Translations under genes and position numbers: made by a program
Shown: positions 37,900 to 52,100 of the stretch, piece by piece
Layout: every line of letters begins with the position of its first letter
Position numbering within the stretch: position 1 is the first letter of the stretch
The notes under the pieces: generated by a model
Told to the model about the DNA's origin: nothing
The model's input: only the letters and a program-made list of their open reading frames with translations
Databases searched by the model: none
DNA from: Campylorhamphus procurvoides
Lineage: Eukaryota; Chordata; Aves; Passeriformes; Dendrocolaptidae
Length of the DNA stretch: 64,000 nt
Direction: 5' to 3'
Assembly: GCA_013396655.1 (NCBI GenBank)
Contig: WBMV01006289.1
Span: 2,745,160-2,809,159 of the forward strand

Positions 37900-38260
37900 T
37901 CCAGGCTAATTTAAAACAATTTCTGCTAAATGGAAACATTAGACCCCGGGTTTTTTAATTTGGAAGGGAAGAAGGGGAGGAAAGCAGCACAGGATACAAG
38001 GGGAGATGTTCCTATTATAACTCCCAGTTCACCAGAATACCGCACAATAAAGGGCAAAGGATCCATTTTAATACAAGGTGATGCAACAAGACTTAATTTG
38101 AGTAACAAAGCTTTTTTTAGGTTGACAAAGCACATAAAAATAGCCTCTGGTCTGCTAGGGAAAATCACCTCAGCACACATACTCCTTCCAAAGTATTCAC
38201 AGCAACTCCTGCAAGCTATTAATTTGTCACAGATTATTTTCTCTCCCTAGCTAGGTACAC
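37900..38260. promoter_or_regulatory. Possible conserved non-coding element
   Basis: High-complexity sequence open in frames on both strands (37926-38180 minus, 37930-38250 plus) but without any known protein resemblance. It contains AACAAAG (about 38104-38110), a TCF/LEF core, and CCTCAGC/TAATT words. Texture suggests regulatory constraint. Confidence 0.25.
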
Positions 38261-38940
38261 TCCAGCAGCAACAACGTGTTCTCAGAATGGCTGCAAAGCC
38301 TGTTCCAGAATATGTACTTATGCAATTTAATAGTTTATAGCTCCTTTTGAATTTTTTCTTAGAAATACTCATTTGGGTGCAGTTATACAGTATAGCAGTA
38401 AGGAGGAACAATTAAAAAAAAATCAGAAAGAATTCATAGGTTTTACTCCATCAAAATGAACATAGTCCTGGCAAATCTTTACCAGTATCCCACTTTGAAT
38501 CTGACTGAATTCTCATCACTGGGCCCACTGACATCCAGGTTTTCAACCCAACACAAGCACCAGAAGCAGCACAGCCACCCAAGCAGAGGGCTGTGCTGAT
38601 TCCCAGCAGGGCTGAGCTGCTCAGACATGGTTTCCACTAGTACAGTGGGACTGTTCTCAGCACTCAGACAGCTCTGGACATCTCCACATCACTGCCAGGA
38701 ACACTAGAGCCAGAAAAGCACAAACTCCCAAGGAAATTTCCTGTAGTAGCTGAGGTGGCTATTTTTCTTCCCTGTTTTGCTCTCTACCACAGGCACAGTA
38801 TATAGGCAATAGACCTTCATAACATATTCTGATTAGAAGGTACAAATTTTAAAACACTGAGTTGTTGTTAGTAGCATGAAAGTCTAAAATAAAGAGTTCC
38901 CTTTGTCTAATGGTTTTTCCCCTTCTCTCTCTGGCTCTTT

Positions 38941-38967
38941 TTGTTTGTTTTTTTCTTTCTTTCTTTA
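38941..38967 (+). repeat. (TTTG)n/(TTTC)n low-complexity tract
   Basis: TTGTTTGTTTTTTT followed by CTTTCTTTCTTT. Confidence 0.85.
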
Positions 38968-40369
38968 ATAACCCCTATTGACCATTGCACTACTAATACC
39001 TGCTGCATCAGAAGGAAAAATGCTGAGGATGTTTGTCAGCCCACACTGTCATGAAAGTCAAAAGCAGATATGTAAGAGAAGAAAGATTATCACATTAGAC
39101 ATAGAAAAAGAAAGATTAAGCTATGAGAGCTGTAGAAGCAGAAAGATGAGCAAAAAGTGGGGGCCTCAATGGCTCCAGGGGACTGGTAATGGGTTAGACT
39201 GTCTTTCCCCTCTAGATCACTGGCTTGCATCCAGGCCACATCAGTAGTGACTGAGTGTCATTACCACCTGATGGATTTTTGGTGACCTCTGCAAAAATGA
39301 ATTGATGGTTTCGGTCCAGCTGAATAAATGTTCCCATCATAGCAGGTACACCACTGTCTCAGCAGAAGAAAGGGAGCAAACATGGACAAGAAAACTTAGC
39401 TCTATCCCTGCAAACCAGTTTAATGCACAAGAAAGTCCACTTACAAGAAATGCCACAGAGATTTATTTAATACTTTCATAGCTAGAGGATTGTGCTTCTT
39501 TTTTTTAAGCTTTAGTGTTCACAATCCCTCAGTGTTCCTCATGCATTTTTCCTGTATTCTCAGAGGCAAAAGGCTGCCCACAACTAAGTAAGTGCAGTAG
39601 AACTGAAAGTCACTTAAGGGACTTTCAAATCTGAATTTGAAACAATATTATATGTAATATCACTGTTGCTAAAGCTCCTCCCCTATGAAAGCACACCAAA
39701 ATAATATAGCTTTAAATGTACCTCTTAAAGACTTCTGTTTACAGTTCTACTTCACTCACTTTGTTGTATTTTAGGATGTCACAAGGATGGTGTTGTTCTC
39801 TCCAAACCCTCTAATACTTACAAAATTATATAAACTGGGGAAAAAATGAAATTGTATCAAGTTAAACAAATGCTAATTAAAAGAGGTTGTTGTCCAGTTT
39901 GCTAAATTTACTGGAAGAGATTAGAGGAAACTCAGTGATAAAGGATAGCTGATATGGCAAGCAAATGTCAAATACAGTATTTTCTTCAGAAACAGACCCA
40001 CATTTACCTTGCTGTAGTACTATTTTACACATCTCCTTAAGAAGAACATGTAACAGATGTCTAAGAAAAAACCTAACAAATGTTACAATAGAAAAAGTGA
40101 CACTGATTGTTATTTTTGTATTTTACATTTTTTCCTTCACAATGGAAAAACTAATTGAAGTTGACTTATTCTACAAAGTAGTATGGAGAGTTTGCTGGGG
40201 AAAGAAGGTCCTTTTTACTGTAACAGCACAACTTTTCTAAATGTCAGGTCCTTTCTTTCACGGGTGACTTTGAGTGAGCCAGACTAGAATGGGGCCATGC
40301 CACCAAAACAAAGAGCACTGTTGCTCAGAACTGCATTTCACTAGAATAAAAAAATGATAGAAATTCTCT

Positions 40370-40385
40370 AAAAAAAAAAAAAAAA
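40370..40385 (+). repeat. Poly(A) tract
   Basis: Sixteen consecutive A residues with no recognisable retroposon attached. Confidence 0.9.
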
Positions 40386-40797
40386 GTGGTTCTAAGCACA
40401 ACTCAACATTTTTAGTTAGGTGTCTCTGTCCTGAGCACCCAAGAGCAAGAAACCTGAAGTTCAACATGTTATTGTTCCCTCCCCTACTCTTTCATAAACA
40501 AAAATACAAAACCATGAGCAGAGAATAAGAATTTCTGATCTTACTAAAAAGAAAAGCCCCCACTGCTCATCATGAGAGTAAAAGTCTTGATGCTTAGTTT
40601 TCTTTGTCATTTATTCAAATGTTAATAGGAATTCTTGCAGCCTCAGTGATTCTGTTTCTTGAATTTATTCTGGTTTTACCCAAGGTGAATAAGCATTTTC
40701 CTACCTCATGACTTCTTCAGAGGCAGGAGTTTCTTCTTAGTGGCAATGGAAAAAGTTGTGTAAACTGGCTGAGGAAACTGAAACTGTTGTTAAAGAA

Positions 40798-40866
40798 TAA
40801 ATTTTTTGTTTGGTTTGTGGGTTTTTTCTTTGGTTTTGTTGTGTTTTTTGTTTGTTTGTTTGGGGA
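40798..40866 (+). repeat. T/G low-complexity tract
   Basis: Irregular TTTG/TTTGG repeats ending in (TTTG)3 and GGGG. Similar tracts occur on the plus strand at 63167 and, as the complement (CAAA), at 56885. Confidence 0.85.
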
Positions 40867-41689
40867 TTATTACCTGATATTGTCAGGAAAGATGAAAGGA
40901 AGAAGTGATTGGCTTTGCACTGATCTGAATAAATTGAACAACTATAATTGAGAGGTGTGATAAAGCAGTAGGGTTAGATCACAACATGTATGCTCTAGTA
41001 TAGTCAATGCAAAATCTCCATGAAAAACCTTGACTTCATTATTTCCTCAAAAGAAAGCATCTCATTCTAAACTTTTATCAACATTTTTTCTTTTAAATCT
41101 GTACTTTTTCTTCCCATTTCTTTTTCCCAATATGAGAAGCATTTTCAAGTGTCAGAACTTTTCAGACATCAATGTTCTGCTTCTTCAAAGGAGGAGGGAG
41201 AGAAAATATATCCCTGTTTTAACAAGTCTAGACAAACATTCTCATACGATGGAAATGCTGTCTTAAGAACATTTTTCCTTTAATACCACAGAACCAAACA
41301 GAAAATACCTACACGGAAAAACCTTAAACTGTATACTTCTGTGCTGACTCTTTGTTTATATGCAGCAAAGAGAAAATCACTAGCACATGTCCTAGCTGTT
41401 GCAAATTAAAGCTCAACTTTGTCACCCTTACTAAACCAAAGAGCAATTACTCCTGCAAATTGCTACAATAGTACTATTCATCCAGGTAAATACTGTCCCA
41501 TGTACGGATTGCAGAATCAGGACCTTCAAGAAAGCAACACATTTTAAATTGGCAGGTTTATCTCCATTTTCAAAGCAAAAATGAAGATCAGTCACTAAAC
41601 CTGAGGGATAGAGTCATTATTTGAAACCTGAATACATATAGAGATTATTGCAACTGCAAATTTTAAAATAACTTCCTTTTAGAAAGAAG

Positions 41690-41745
41690 AATATATATAT
41701 ATAAATATATATTATATATCATTATATATTTTTATACAGATATAA
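41690..41745 (+). repeat. (TA)n AT-rich tract
   Basis: Interrupted TA dinucleotide repeats, nearly free of G and C for over 50 bases. Confidence 0.9.
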
Positions 41746-42467
41746 AATATTTGAACCTTCCATCTGATTTCCTTATTTGAAGCATTAGCACGTGATAAAT
41801 GTGTAAGTGATACACCTTCAGACACAGCAACATAAGCAATACTCCTGGGAGCTATAAGCAGCTAAGTAGCCTGGCTCAATTGTCTTGTCATACCTTATAC
41901 TCTCCTCAACTCCTTTGTTCTGGTATCCACAATGCTTTATTAAAGTAGAGTTCAGTCATTTGCTCACTGCAATTCCAACAAACTGAGCCAAATGAACCCT
42001 GTTCAGCCATCTGGAACCCCTTCCTCTGGAGTTTGCTCCCTTTGGGCTGCAGAATCAGTCTATTACCCTGGCATGACACGATCCAGAAACTTGCTACCAC
42101 TACAGGACCTCAATTACAATTCCCAGTCTGGGTATTGCTGTCAGGGATTCTGCAATGCAACAGACACTGCATTTGTACCTCACGTTACTGCAAAGCTATT
42201 AAAGCCTTTGCACTTGGAATTCATGGAAAGTATTACAGGGGCTATGGACCAGAGGAGAAGTCTGCACTGCCTCAGTGGGGCTTAAAGGTGGCCAAGAGCA
42301 CAGAGGAGGATCCATGGCCCTGCAATGAGATGAAAACAGGAGGGCAGTTCTGCCCTGCCCTCTTCCTTACAGACAGGTACTGCAAGGAGGGCACACAGCA
42401 CTGAGCTGGCTTATACACTCCCTTCTGGCAGCACTGAGACAAGGACAGATTAGTCAGAATAAAAGGA

Positions 42468-42516
42468 AGAGGGAAGGGGGAAAAAAAGAGAATAAAAAAA
42501 AAGAGGGAAAAAAAAA
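42468..42516 (+). repeat. Polypurine tract
   Basis: GGAAGAGGGAAGGGGG followed by A-rich GA sequence; only occasional T interruptions across about 50 bases. Confidence 0.85.
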
Positions 42517-45500
42517 ACACTTACACTGCTAATCTATCCCCTGCTTTGCCCAAAACACAAGGGATTTTTAGTACCAGCAAGTCAGTATCTCTTAACCACC
42601 TCTGACACTTGATTCAGAGGAAGACTTGAGCATGGCCCTCGAGGCTCTTCTATTTGTCAGCCAGCACAGTCTCCAGAACACTCAACAAGGGAAGGAGGAT
42701 GTTCCCAGATTGAGAACCTGATCTTCTGGAAAGAGTGCACTGGCTGCACTGCTCTGTCCTGTATAAAAGAGTCACTTCTGCATCAACGTGCAGGTCAGGG
42801 GACAAAATGAGGGCAAGATGCTGTGGCCAGATAGCACAACCACAGCAGAGATGAAACAGCAGAGATAACCTCAATTCTGAACACACTCTTCTGTTACAAT
42901 GGCAAACACTTACTAAAAACATAGCAAGCAAACACAGAGAGTATTACCCTGGCAAAATCTTCTCAGATGTAGCTAAGGGAGAGGACCTTTCAAACATGTC
43001 CCCTAGAATGTCAAAATGACTTTTTTATTTTTACCTTTAAATATCAGCACCACTAAACCAAGGCTAATGGCATATAAAACCACACTGGACTCAGAACTCA
43101 GTCAATCTTGGCATCTAGCACCAGTAAGAAAGTATATGAGCTCAGCAACTGACTGCAGGATAGTTATGGGCCAAGTTGATAGTCTGATTAAATTAAAAAC
43201 CCACTTATTGATTATCTCAGGACACATCTAGTCTTCTGTTTGGCAATATAGCTTGTATGTGTGTACTATCAATGCTTTATTGTAAAAATAAGGTTTCTTT
43301 CTTCCACTGAAGCTCGTCACACCATTTGTGTTCAAGGAGACACCTGTTTATCCCCATCACTTCAAAATGATCCCTACACGGCAGCTCTGGCCTCACCAAA
43401 CACTTCAAAGCATTCTCTAATAAAACAAATAAAACAAGTGGCATGGCCAGCAACAACTTTAATGCAAAATCCAAACACCAAAGCTCCACAATCCTTACCC
43501 TTTCCTGTTCCTGGGGACTTCCTCTCTTCTCACTCAGCAAAGCAAGGCATGTGCACTGAGATCTTTCTCTCAAAAGCTTCTCCCTTTCCATATTATACAG
43601 AAATTAAATAATTGCATATTTTCCTGTAATGTATTTTCATAGCATTTATGACCTGTAGAATACAATTATGTCCTTTATCTGCAATTTCAAGCGCTGCCTT
43701 AAGTATTTTATAGGTACAAGAGCTTTCCTGCACTAATAAAGAACTTAATATGAATATTCTGAAGAATAAGTCATTACTTCTTGAGCCATTCAACACATTC
43801 ATTCAATACACTCACATTACAGGTCCACACCAAGTCACTGGAAAGTGGCCTGTTTTTATAAAAGAAACATCCTACCAAAAATCGTATTTCACATACAAAT
43901 ACAGCAGTTTACTTCAAATAATATACTTCTAATAAAGTATTTATCCAGTATCCACTGGCCCATGTTTTTTTCTACTAAGTCAAAAGTAATGGCAACTCAA
44001 AATCCTTATAATTTGCTTTTGCAAGGTAAAAGGAAGTATTAAAGTCTATTTTGTATTGTGTTTTTTACAGAATAAATAGGGTTGCGGGTTTTAATTCTGT
44101 GTGGGCTGGGGTACCACTAGAGTGAATCTGTAAACAGTTCAGACAAAAGACATGAAAAATATCAGCTAATTCTTATTTAGCATCACATACTGTGCTTGCT
44201 TTCTAAAGCAGACTAGAGATCCTGTTCCACCTCCAGTCACTGTCAGTTCTAAGAGTATTGCGGCAAGTTGCAAAATATTTCATGTTTCACTTTAACATCA
44301 GGCTCATGAAGAGACATAATTACAGAAGCATTCCAATTTTAAAAATAAAATATAAATAAAGTACATTCTAAGAAAAAAAAATGAAACAATCTAAGTGTAT
44401 CATGGAGCTTCCAAACACTGACAAGTCCACAGAAGCTGAATATTATTTTACAGCTTAAAATTATGTTATTTTTGAGTCAACTCCATAATTAGTGTTGTAA
44501 TTTTGAAAGAAACACAGAGGGCCATCTCAATATTACATTCACTCAGTACAGGATGAGCAATAGACCCTGTATATTTAGAAATTTAATTTTAGTGGTATTG
44601 CATACATATTAATATAGATTTTACATTTTATTATAAACTTATATGTGTATATGCATGCAGTTTTTATGACTGAATCCTGCAGGACAGAGCAGCTGACAAA
44701 GCTATAAATTGATTTTCAAAAAAAAAAAAAATCCTAAAATAGGACATGACAGCTCTCAGAAAGCGTTAAGACAGTCTGCAATTTAACCAAATCATTACCT
44801 CACTATAAAAGCATCAAGTAATAAGGGATTTGAGAAGAGAGATGGCATGGTCCTTTGGGAAAGAAGAGTTTTATTACCACACATGAAAAAATAGTTTCTT
44901 CAGAGATTCCTCTTCACCAAAGATACGAGCCTTTGCTAATCTCCTTGAAACTTGTAATGTAAGGATTACAGCAATAAAGCCTTATCAGCACCATCCCGAG
45001 CCTTGGCACAAATCACCACCATGTCTCCAACCACACAAAATACCCCCACAATGGGTCTATCCTGCAACAGGAGGGAAAAGCAAGAATTCACTGACAAAGT
45101 TTGTGCCATAAAACTCACACCACTTTATTCCCTCTCCCTGCTGCAGGAACCAGCAGGTCTCAGGTATGAACTGAATCAGGATATTCAGTAGCCCGTTACT
45201 TCAGCTGTACAAGAAGCTGTTCTTTAACAATGCTGTGAAGAAGACTTGACACAGAGATGTAAATACGTTTCAGTAATTACACTCTTCCTACTTTTGTCCT
45301 CAGCTACATTTTTGAAGAGTCTGTACAGTATCTATTTTAAAACAGGAAAATACTGTCCTTGCCGTCCTCATTTTGCAGGTGCTGAGATCCAGAAGAACTT
45401 CTGGCTTATAGAAGTCATCTGCAAAATAGCCAGGTATGAAAGAGATGTCCAAAATGTTAGAGCACTGCTTTCATCCCAAGGACTATTACATCCCCCTGCA

Positions 45501-48402
45501 GATTAAGCTTTCATTCCACCTTCTCCTATGAAATAAACAATAAAATTGGATTCTACAAGTCCTTTAAAGTATTCCATACTACAGTGTCATTATTTCATTT
45601 ACATCAGACCCAAGCCCAGAAGAATCAAGAAACTTGAGCAATATAAATTCTAAGTTCAATAAGGGAAACACCCAAGGAAGAGTTTTGGAGAAGAATCTTG
45701 CCATCTTAAATCAAGGAAAGCAAAATACCTACTAAAGGCTGCAGAGCAGTGATGGTTTAATGGCAAAAATGCAGCCATAAGACACTTTAGCCAGTGAAGT
45801 GGACATTGGCTATCTCTCAGCACAGCATGTGACAGTGGTCTCGATGATGGAATGATCACATGGTGTACTGTGACCTGCTACCAGCAACAATCATCCAAAA
45901 AACCACCATCTCCAGGATAACTCCCAAAGCAGGTCCATCAGTAGCCTATGGCAGCAACAGAAATCTGGCGGCAGCAGCAGAACACCCCACTCATCCCACT
46001 CTATCTCTAAAAACTTTTAACTACAAATAAGAAAAAATGAATGGCTGAAATGCATTTTACCACACACCCCAAAAGAAGCTGAGGATATTCCACCTGCAGC
46101 AGCACTATGCCCATGGCAGAATGCTTGCCTGAGAGTCAAAAAATCCCCTGAGCAATAACATATTTGAAGCTGAACTAATGCTACCATGATACAGTGCTAA
46201 TTTTCAGAGAGAAAAGATATAATACAGAACTCTGTGTCATAAACTACAAAAAAGGCAGTTACAACTTTCACATATATAAAAAGAAAAGGGAGAATGTTGT
46301 CTCCAGCTGCCCTGCACAGAAATAGCTGGAACAAGCCAAGCGACACTTAGCTGCATTTCTTCTCAATACAGAGCATGAATATCACACTGGTGAAGCCTCA
46401 TCTTCTCATGAAAGCATTATACTAAAGTATCACAAAGCAGTATTTGAGGGGCACCATGGTTCTGTACAAAAACCTGTTCATATGAAGAACAGCTCTTTGT
46501 TACATGCACAGACTGCTGTGCACATGACCTTGTTTGTGTGTTATTTATTCAAATCACAGATGTCAAGAGCTTCTGTGCGACTCTCAACATGCACATTTGG
46601 GTGGTGTTTTTTTATGCTTGTTTCAGTGTTTTGGTTTTGTTTTGTTTTCAAATTTAGTTCTCTACCTCTGTCATATATTGTTATGTCCCTCTGTTCAACT
46701 GAAGAAGTTAAAGTGGTTTATTGAACATGGGCCATGCAGCCAGAAACTCCTGGGCCAAGCATTATCATCCTATGTGATGCCATAGAAGTCTCCAAGACCC
46801 CATACTTCAAGTGTCCTTCTGTAGTATTCCTCACCTCCACAAAGCACTGTAAATAAACACCTGCATGGTTAATAGTGCTCACATATTATGGGGTTGAAGC
46901 CCAGACAAGGCAGAAGGAAAAATAACATATTTGAAGAGAGGATTACAACATGTTTTTCAGCAGCTGGAATAATGCAAAAGTAACAACCAGAGTCATGATT
47001 ACTCAAAAAAGAAAAAAGTGATATTCAAAAGAGAAACAATAAAAAAACCCCTTGCTGGCATACATCACAAGGCTTCATGAAATTCCTGGTTTGACCTGTT
47101 TTTTAAATTCATCCAATAAAAATGCTTTTCAGAAATAGGGAGATACAAGTCCCACATAAATAGATGTGGCAGGAAAACCACTATTGCTGCAGCATTTCTG
47201 TCTTACTCAGCTCCACTGGCTGTTAACTGGTGGCATGAAAGAGCAGTTCCACCAGAGGCTTGACCCTAGTGGCAGTGACAAAGCCATGCAAAATCCCAGC
47301 TCTTTAATCACTGCAAAATCCACCCCACTCCTTTTTGATCTCTCCTCTGCACGACGCCACCATCTCTGGGTTACAGTCCTCTTGGCAAGCACCACCAGAT
47401 CCATAAACTAACTTCACAGAGCAGTGAATTGCTGTTGCTGTTCCTAGGTTAACATTGACAAGAACTAACAGAGTCTTCAAAAACATCATAAACTTTGTTT
47501 TAGAGCTGACACACAATTGCTGCATAGTGCACTGCAGGAGCACAGAGCTGTACGAGCAGATCCAGCACTGGTCAGATAGATGGGGTTTGTCATCATCTAA
47601 ACTCTACCTCTAACAGAAGGGGGTGGGGAGAAGAGGAGGAAGGAAGAGTGGGAGGAGATGAAAGGGCAGAAAAAGAACTACTAGAAACACCTTAGACTAC
47701 AGTATTTCTTGTACAGATCTGACCTGTGTTATGTACAGCAGTAACCTTGAAGGGAAAAAAAATCAGTAAATAACCTGGAGTACTTTATAAGTGAACAACA
47801 CTGTCATCTGGGACACTCAGCTTCATTCATCATTATGGTCTCCCGTCTCTCTCTCCAAGTCAATTGGGACTCAAACTGCAGTGGAGAACAGCTCATTCAT
47901 CCATAGGGAAAAGCAACATGCTTCTCATTGCTAAGGAGTTTCCTGTGATTCTCAGTGCCCAAGTACATCACTATTTTTTTGTGACTGAGAAAATAGGAAG
48001 CATTTTATAAGCCCCTTTAATATTTGTTTATATTAGAAACATGATGAAAGAGTGATCCAGGCTGCTAACAGAGCTTCACCAAACATTAGCATAGGCATCC
48101 TATTTGCAAGTTTAACTCCAAAAAAAACTCTGAAGCCAGCTAGAATGGAGTTGCATACATGAAGAGATACCTTTCAGTATCACAGGTTACCAATGGAAAG
48201 GTGAAAAACTGTTGGAGGTCTTTGAAGAGAATGACATCAAGGCCTCTTCCTCCAAAACCATCATTCAGGCAAAGTTAAGAAACAGTGAATAGGAAAGAAC
48301 TTGCCAGAAGCAGAAGGAAGAAAAAAACATGCATCCTTCGAGCAGCAGCATTGACTTTACTGAATAAGAGCAGAGGAAAGGAAGAAATAAACATATATCC
48401 TT

Positions 48403-48418
48403 AAAAAAAAAAAAAAAA
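48403..48418 (+). repeat. Poly(A) tract
   Basis: Sixteen consecutive A residues. Confidence 0.9.
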
Positions 48419-48749
48419 GAACTCAGTAGAACACAAATGAGCCGTATTTCAGATGATTCCACTGTAACCATAAAAATTTTAAGTAGCAGCAATAGCTCCT
48501 AAAAAGGGTGGTTCTCTAAAGCAATCTGGCTTGGTCAAAATGCAGAACATTTCTTTAGCACGTCCTACTCACAAAAATAATTACAAGAATAACTGAAGAC
48601 AGACCATCATTGTAAAGTCTTTTCTTTTTCTTCCCTTGGAAGTTATTAATCAAAACCTTCAGTGAATGGCAGAGAGTCAGCAGAGGATTCTGCAGAGTCT
48701 GCTCTGGCCCTGATTACCAGGAGCAGCAGAACACAGAGCTTGCAGAGTG

Positions 48750-49190
48750 TGTCAGGGGTTGATGCGGCGGATCGAGACCTGTGTTATCAACTGCAAGACC
48801 CTGCTCTGGGTAAGAGAATATTTGGTTTTACACAATCACACATTTGCTCAGTCACTGAAGTTCCACGCATAGAGCGCCACATGCGCCGCTCCGAATCATT
48901 AGCGCGACTTTCCGTGCCTCTCTTTGCAGAGAGCAGGCAGCAAAGCACCGCTCTGATAACACATTTGCTTACATTAACAGCCTCTGTCTTGCTATCAGTG
49001 ACGCAGATCACTGATTTTAACAGGTTTGCCCCATTCTCGCCCCTCCACACGAGCCGGGCACGGACACGCAGGTGGTGCTGCCACCTCTTGGCCGCGGAGA
49101 GCGGGGCGAGGGAGAAACGCCGGGAGAGACGGGATCGATCCCCATCCTCAGGGGCGAGTGCGACAGGGACCGCTCCTGGCACGATGGGTT
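48750..49190. promoter_or_regulatory. Isolated CpG island
   Basis: I count about 30 CpGs in 440 bases, against a CpG-poor background. The densest part is 49030-49180, which includes CCGCGG and GGGGCGAG words. Islands of this kind usually mark promoters, so an unannotated transcript (coding or non-coding) may start here. A strong 5' splice-site match, CTGG|GTAAGAG, has its GT at 48810-48811 on the plus strand. A 207-codon frame (48662-49285) crosses the island but opens with GTG; its first ATG is at 48881 and I recognise no domain in it. Confidence 0.6.
49078..49091 (-). promoter_or_regulatory. Candidate CTCF motif in CpG island
   Basis: Plus strand CTGCCACCTCTTGG; the minus strand reads CCAAGAGGTGGCAG and matches CCASYAGRKGGCRS at 12 of 14 positions. 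Its CpG-island setting fits many CTCF sites. By-eye match only. Confidence 0.38.
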
Positions 49191-49199
49191 GGCACCTCT

Positions 49200-52100
49200 G
49201 TGACTGTCTACATCACGTAATAAACAAATTGCAAAAATCCTGTGTTCATACTGCTTCTCAAACTAGTTCTATTTGTGCGACTTAAAGCTTTTGAGGAATT
49301 CTGAACAAATGTTGTCAAGAATTGAGCTGAAAGTCCAAGAGCAAGGAATTAGTAGTAAAGCACCTTTGAATATGCAAAATTCTACTATTACAATTTTGTA
49401 AAAAGGAATGAGAATGATCAGAGAGGGGGTGGAAAGGGAAAGAAAAGAAGGTTAATTGACTGCTAAAAAAAGGTATGCACCGTTCAGTGAAATTGGAAGA
49501 GTTTCCAAATAAATATACTTACTAGTGAGAAATTTATGTACATTTTACATTACGTTTTTATATATATGTTATGCTGTTTTCACTGCTTCTAATCTGCACT
49601 CTTCTGTATGCCTGTTCAAAAGGCCAACCAGATGCCACTAAGCTAAAATTTCTAGTGCAGTGTGTAGTCAGTTTGAACTTACAAAAAGGGAGTTTGCACT
49701 TTGCTAATCAAAACACTCTTCACTAAAGTAATCCGTGTCAGAGCCCACTATATGATTCACGGATTCTTTTTCAAGTGTTGATTTGCAGGATTCTTAGTGT
49801 TCTGAAAAGGAAATAATGTGGTTTCTTTTCAGAAGGGATACTATGGATTGAAGGACAGCTTCCCTTTAACATAGGGTTAATGGATCCATACTCAAAAATT
49901 CACATCTCCCTGTACTTCATTCAGTCCCAGGCTTTCTTCCAAGACCAAGCAAAATAGTGACCGACAGGTGTTTTCCACAAGTCTGTTTGTGCTATACTGA
50001 CACAGTTCAAAATCACTCAGACTTGCCTGTGTAAGTAATATGCAGCATTACGAGTGACCTAGATCTGTGAGACAGGGCACGTTAAGCCGTTGTCTCTTGT
50101 GCTACCCCATTTCCCCTTTTCTACTCCTTCCTAGTTCTCCTCTCTACCTATTCTAATTTGAAAATTTTGTTTAACATCAGGTTTTACATGTCATTTTTAC
50201 AACTCCATTTTTAAGTCAATTATTCAGGTCAGATATGGAAAATCTGGAAATTTTTTATGAATTTTGATGCAAAGCAAATAAATTAAGTCATATGGTTAAA
50301 CAGCTTTTAAACAGGTCAGAAGTTTTAAGAAACACACACCATGTCAACAAGTAGGAGTAAGACCCTTAAATCCCTGTCTTGTTGAAAGGTAAGAAACCAT
50401 CCTCTATCATGTTTCAGTGTTCTCAGCCTCTAATTAATCCACTGAAGTAAAGGTTTCCAAAAATATGAGTTTGAAGTAACACATTTCTGATGATCTTTGT
50501 AACAATAGCTCTCAGCTCTGACAAATACTGACTCTTAGAAAGCATTTAGGAGTGGTCCATTTGTCCTAGAGCAGTAATTCCAAGTGGTTCGTTTCATGAG
50601 GTTAGCAGTGTAACAGCTAAAAAACTGTCTGGCATAGACAGACAAGGAGTGCAAATCCAGAGGAACTGCTGGCAGCTAGACACCACTTTCCCTTCCCCAT
50701 TTTCTGTGCAATTCTATTTATCACTGTTATTTGGGCAAGGAATGGTTTGGGTAGGATAACAAAGACACATGTTGAAGTGGAACAGCAAATGCTATAGAAA
50801 ACGACCAGGTGCTTCATCACTGTGTTGTGTATTGTCTCACAGCTCACCTCCAACAGGACAGGCTTCTGCAAAATCACTACAAAGTACAAAAACACAGCAT
50901 TATAGACCATATTTAAAAATATGGACATAAGTCTGAAAGGAAAAAAAAAGGTATTCCTGCCACAAGAAATACTATTGATTGACAACCTGGGGGAAGGATG
51001 GGGACCTTTTCCTTTGGCTTAAGTAAATCCACAACACAGTCATGTACTTCTGTTGCTGACAATCCAAGTCACACAACACACAGAAACAGTCTCACTATGC
51101 TGGAGTAAACTCATCCTGGAGTTTACTCTCTCCAGGAAAACTGAAAAAGGGGCACATTGTGTTTCCAGCAGGAGACTCCTCCCTGGTGTTTGTGGGTGAC
51201 TGAAATGCCATGCTCTCCATCCCTACCCCACTTCCCAGGGCAATGCCGGCCAGAGGCATCAAAATGAATCTGAAGTTGCTGCTCCTGGGGACACGGCTCC
51301 TGGCTCACAGTCACAGAAACTAATAGGAATGGGGATTAATCTCAGCCCAAGAGTAAGATAACAGTGTTTCCTCCAACGATCTCAGCAACAGAGCATCTCA
51401 AACCATCTGTGGGGGCCAAAAGATAATCCATTTACATTGCTTTCACACCATCTGAAAGGGCAAAACTACAGGTGTGGAATGAAGCCTTAACAGAGTAAAA
51501 TGCATTTGACCTTTAGTAGAGGTGCAACACAGATTAGGTAGATTTTCCTGAAAGTTTTTCTCCTTCTCTTTATTTCAAACAACTTTAGATACAATTTGAG
51601 GATGGTCAACATTTCTTTGTTATTGGTTTAAATTATTTTACTATACTTGGGAGCTATATCTTGCTCCAAGGAAGATAAAACTCTGCTAAAAGCACATCAT
51701 TACAGTTCGCTTAGAGACACTGTGCAAGACAGAAATTCTACATGAATTTATATCAATTTATATTAATATTTTTCTTTATGAGTTAGCATAAAAAAGTCTT
51801 GTATTTCCTACACCGCTTAGAGAATATTCTGATTTGTTGAAATTAAACTAAGACTAATACCTTTGTAGAAACATTGTGACTTCATCCAGAAAAGATGCTT
51901 TATTTCTATGCCTTCAAAAAGAAATATCCACCATGAAAAAAACCATTTCATTAAATTGGAAGTTTGGGGGGAGTGTTAAGTAAAATTAAAGAACCTGTAT
52001 TTGTATTGGACTAAAAACTGAGCACTTAGAAGACTAGAATAGGCAAATGAGAATAATCAAACTAAAAGGCATTTTATAAGAGTAATATGAAATAATTTGC

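Larger units (their letters stand above)
38261..41685. other. Intergenic with scattered simple repeats
   Basis: Unique sequence with a (TTTC)n tract (38950-38966), a 16-A run (40370-40385) and a TTTG-rich tract (40798-40866). Frames are short and featureless. No transposon recognised. Confidence 0.55.
41750..48650. other. Intergenic, no gene recognised
   Basis: Unique sequence with purine tracts (42468-42516; 47615-47680) and A runs (44718-44731; 48403-48418). Frames of up to 123 codons (42033-42404) show no domain. The 41990-42410 patch is open on the plus strand in two frames, but neither looks coding. No RNA genes or transposons recognised. Confidence 0.55.

Noticed and set aside
48662..49285. 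Longest open frame in the window (207 codons) as a protein gene
   Set aside because: It starts at GTG, its first ATG is codon 74, its composition follows the CpG island, a strong splice donor interrupts it, and no domain is recognisable.
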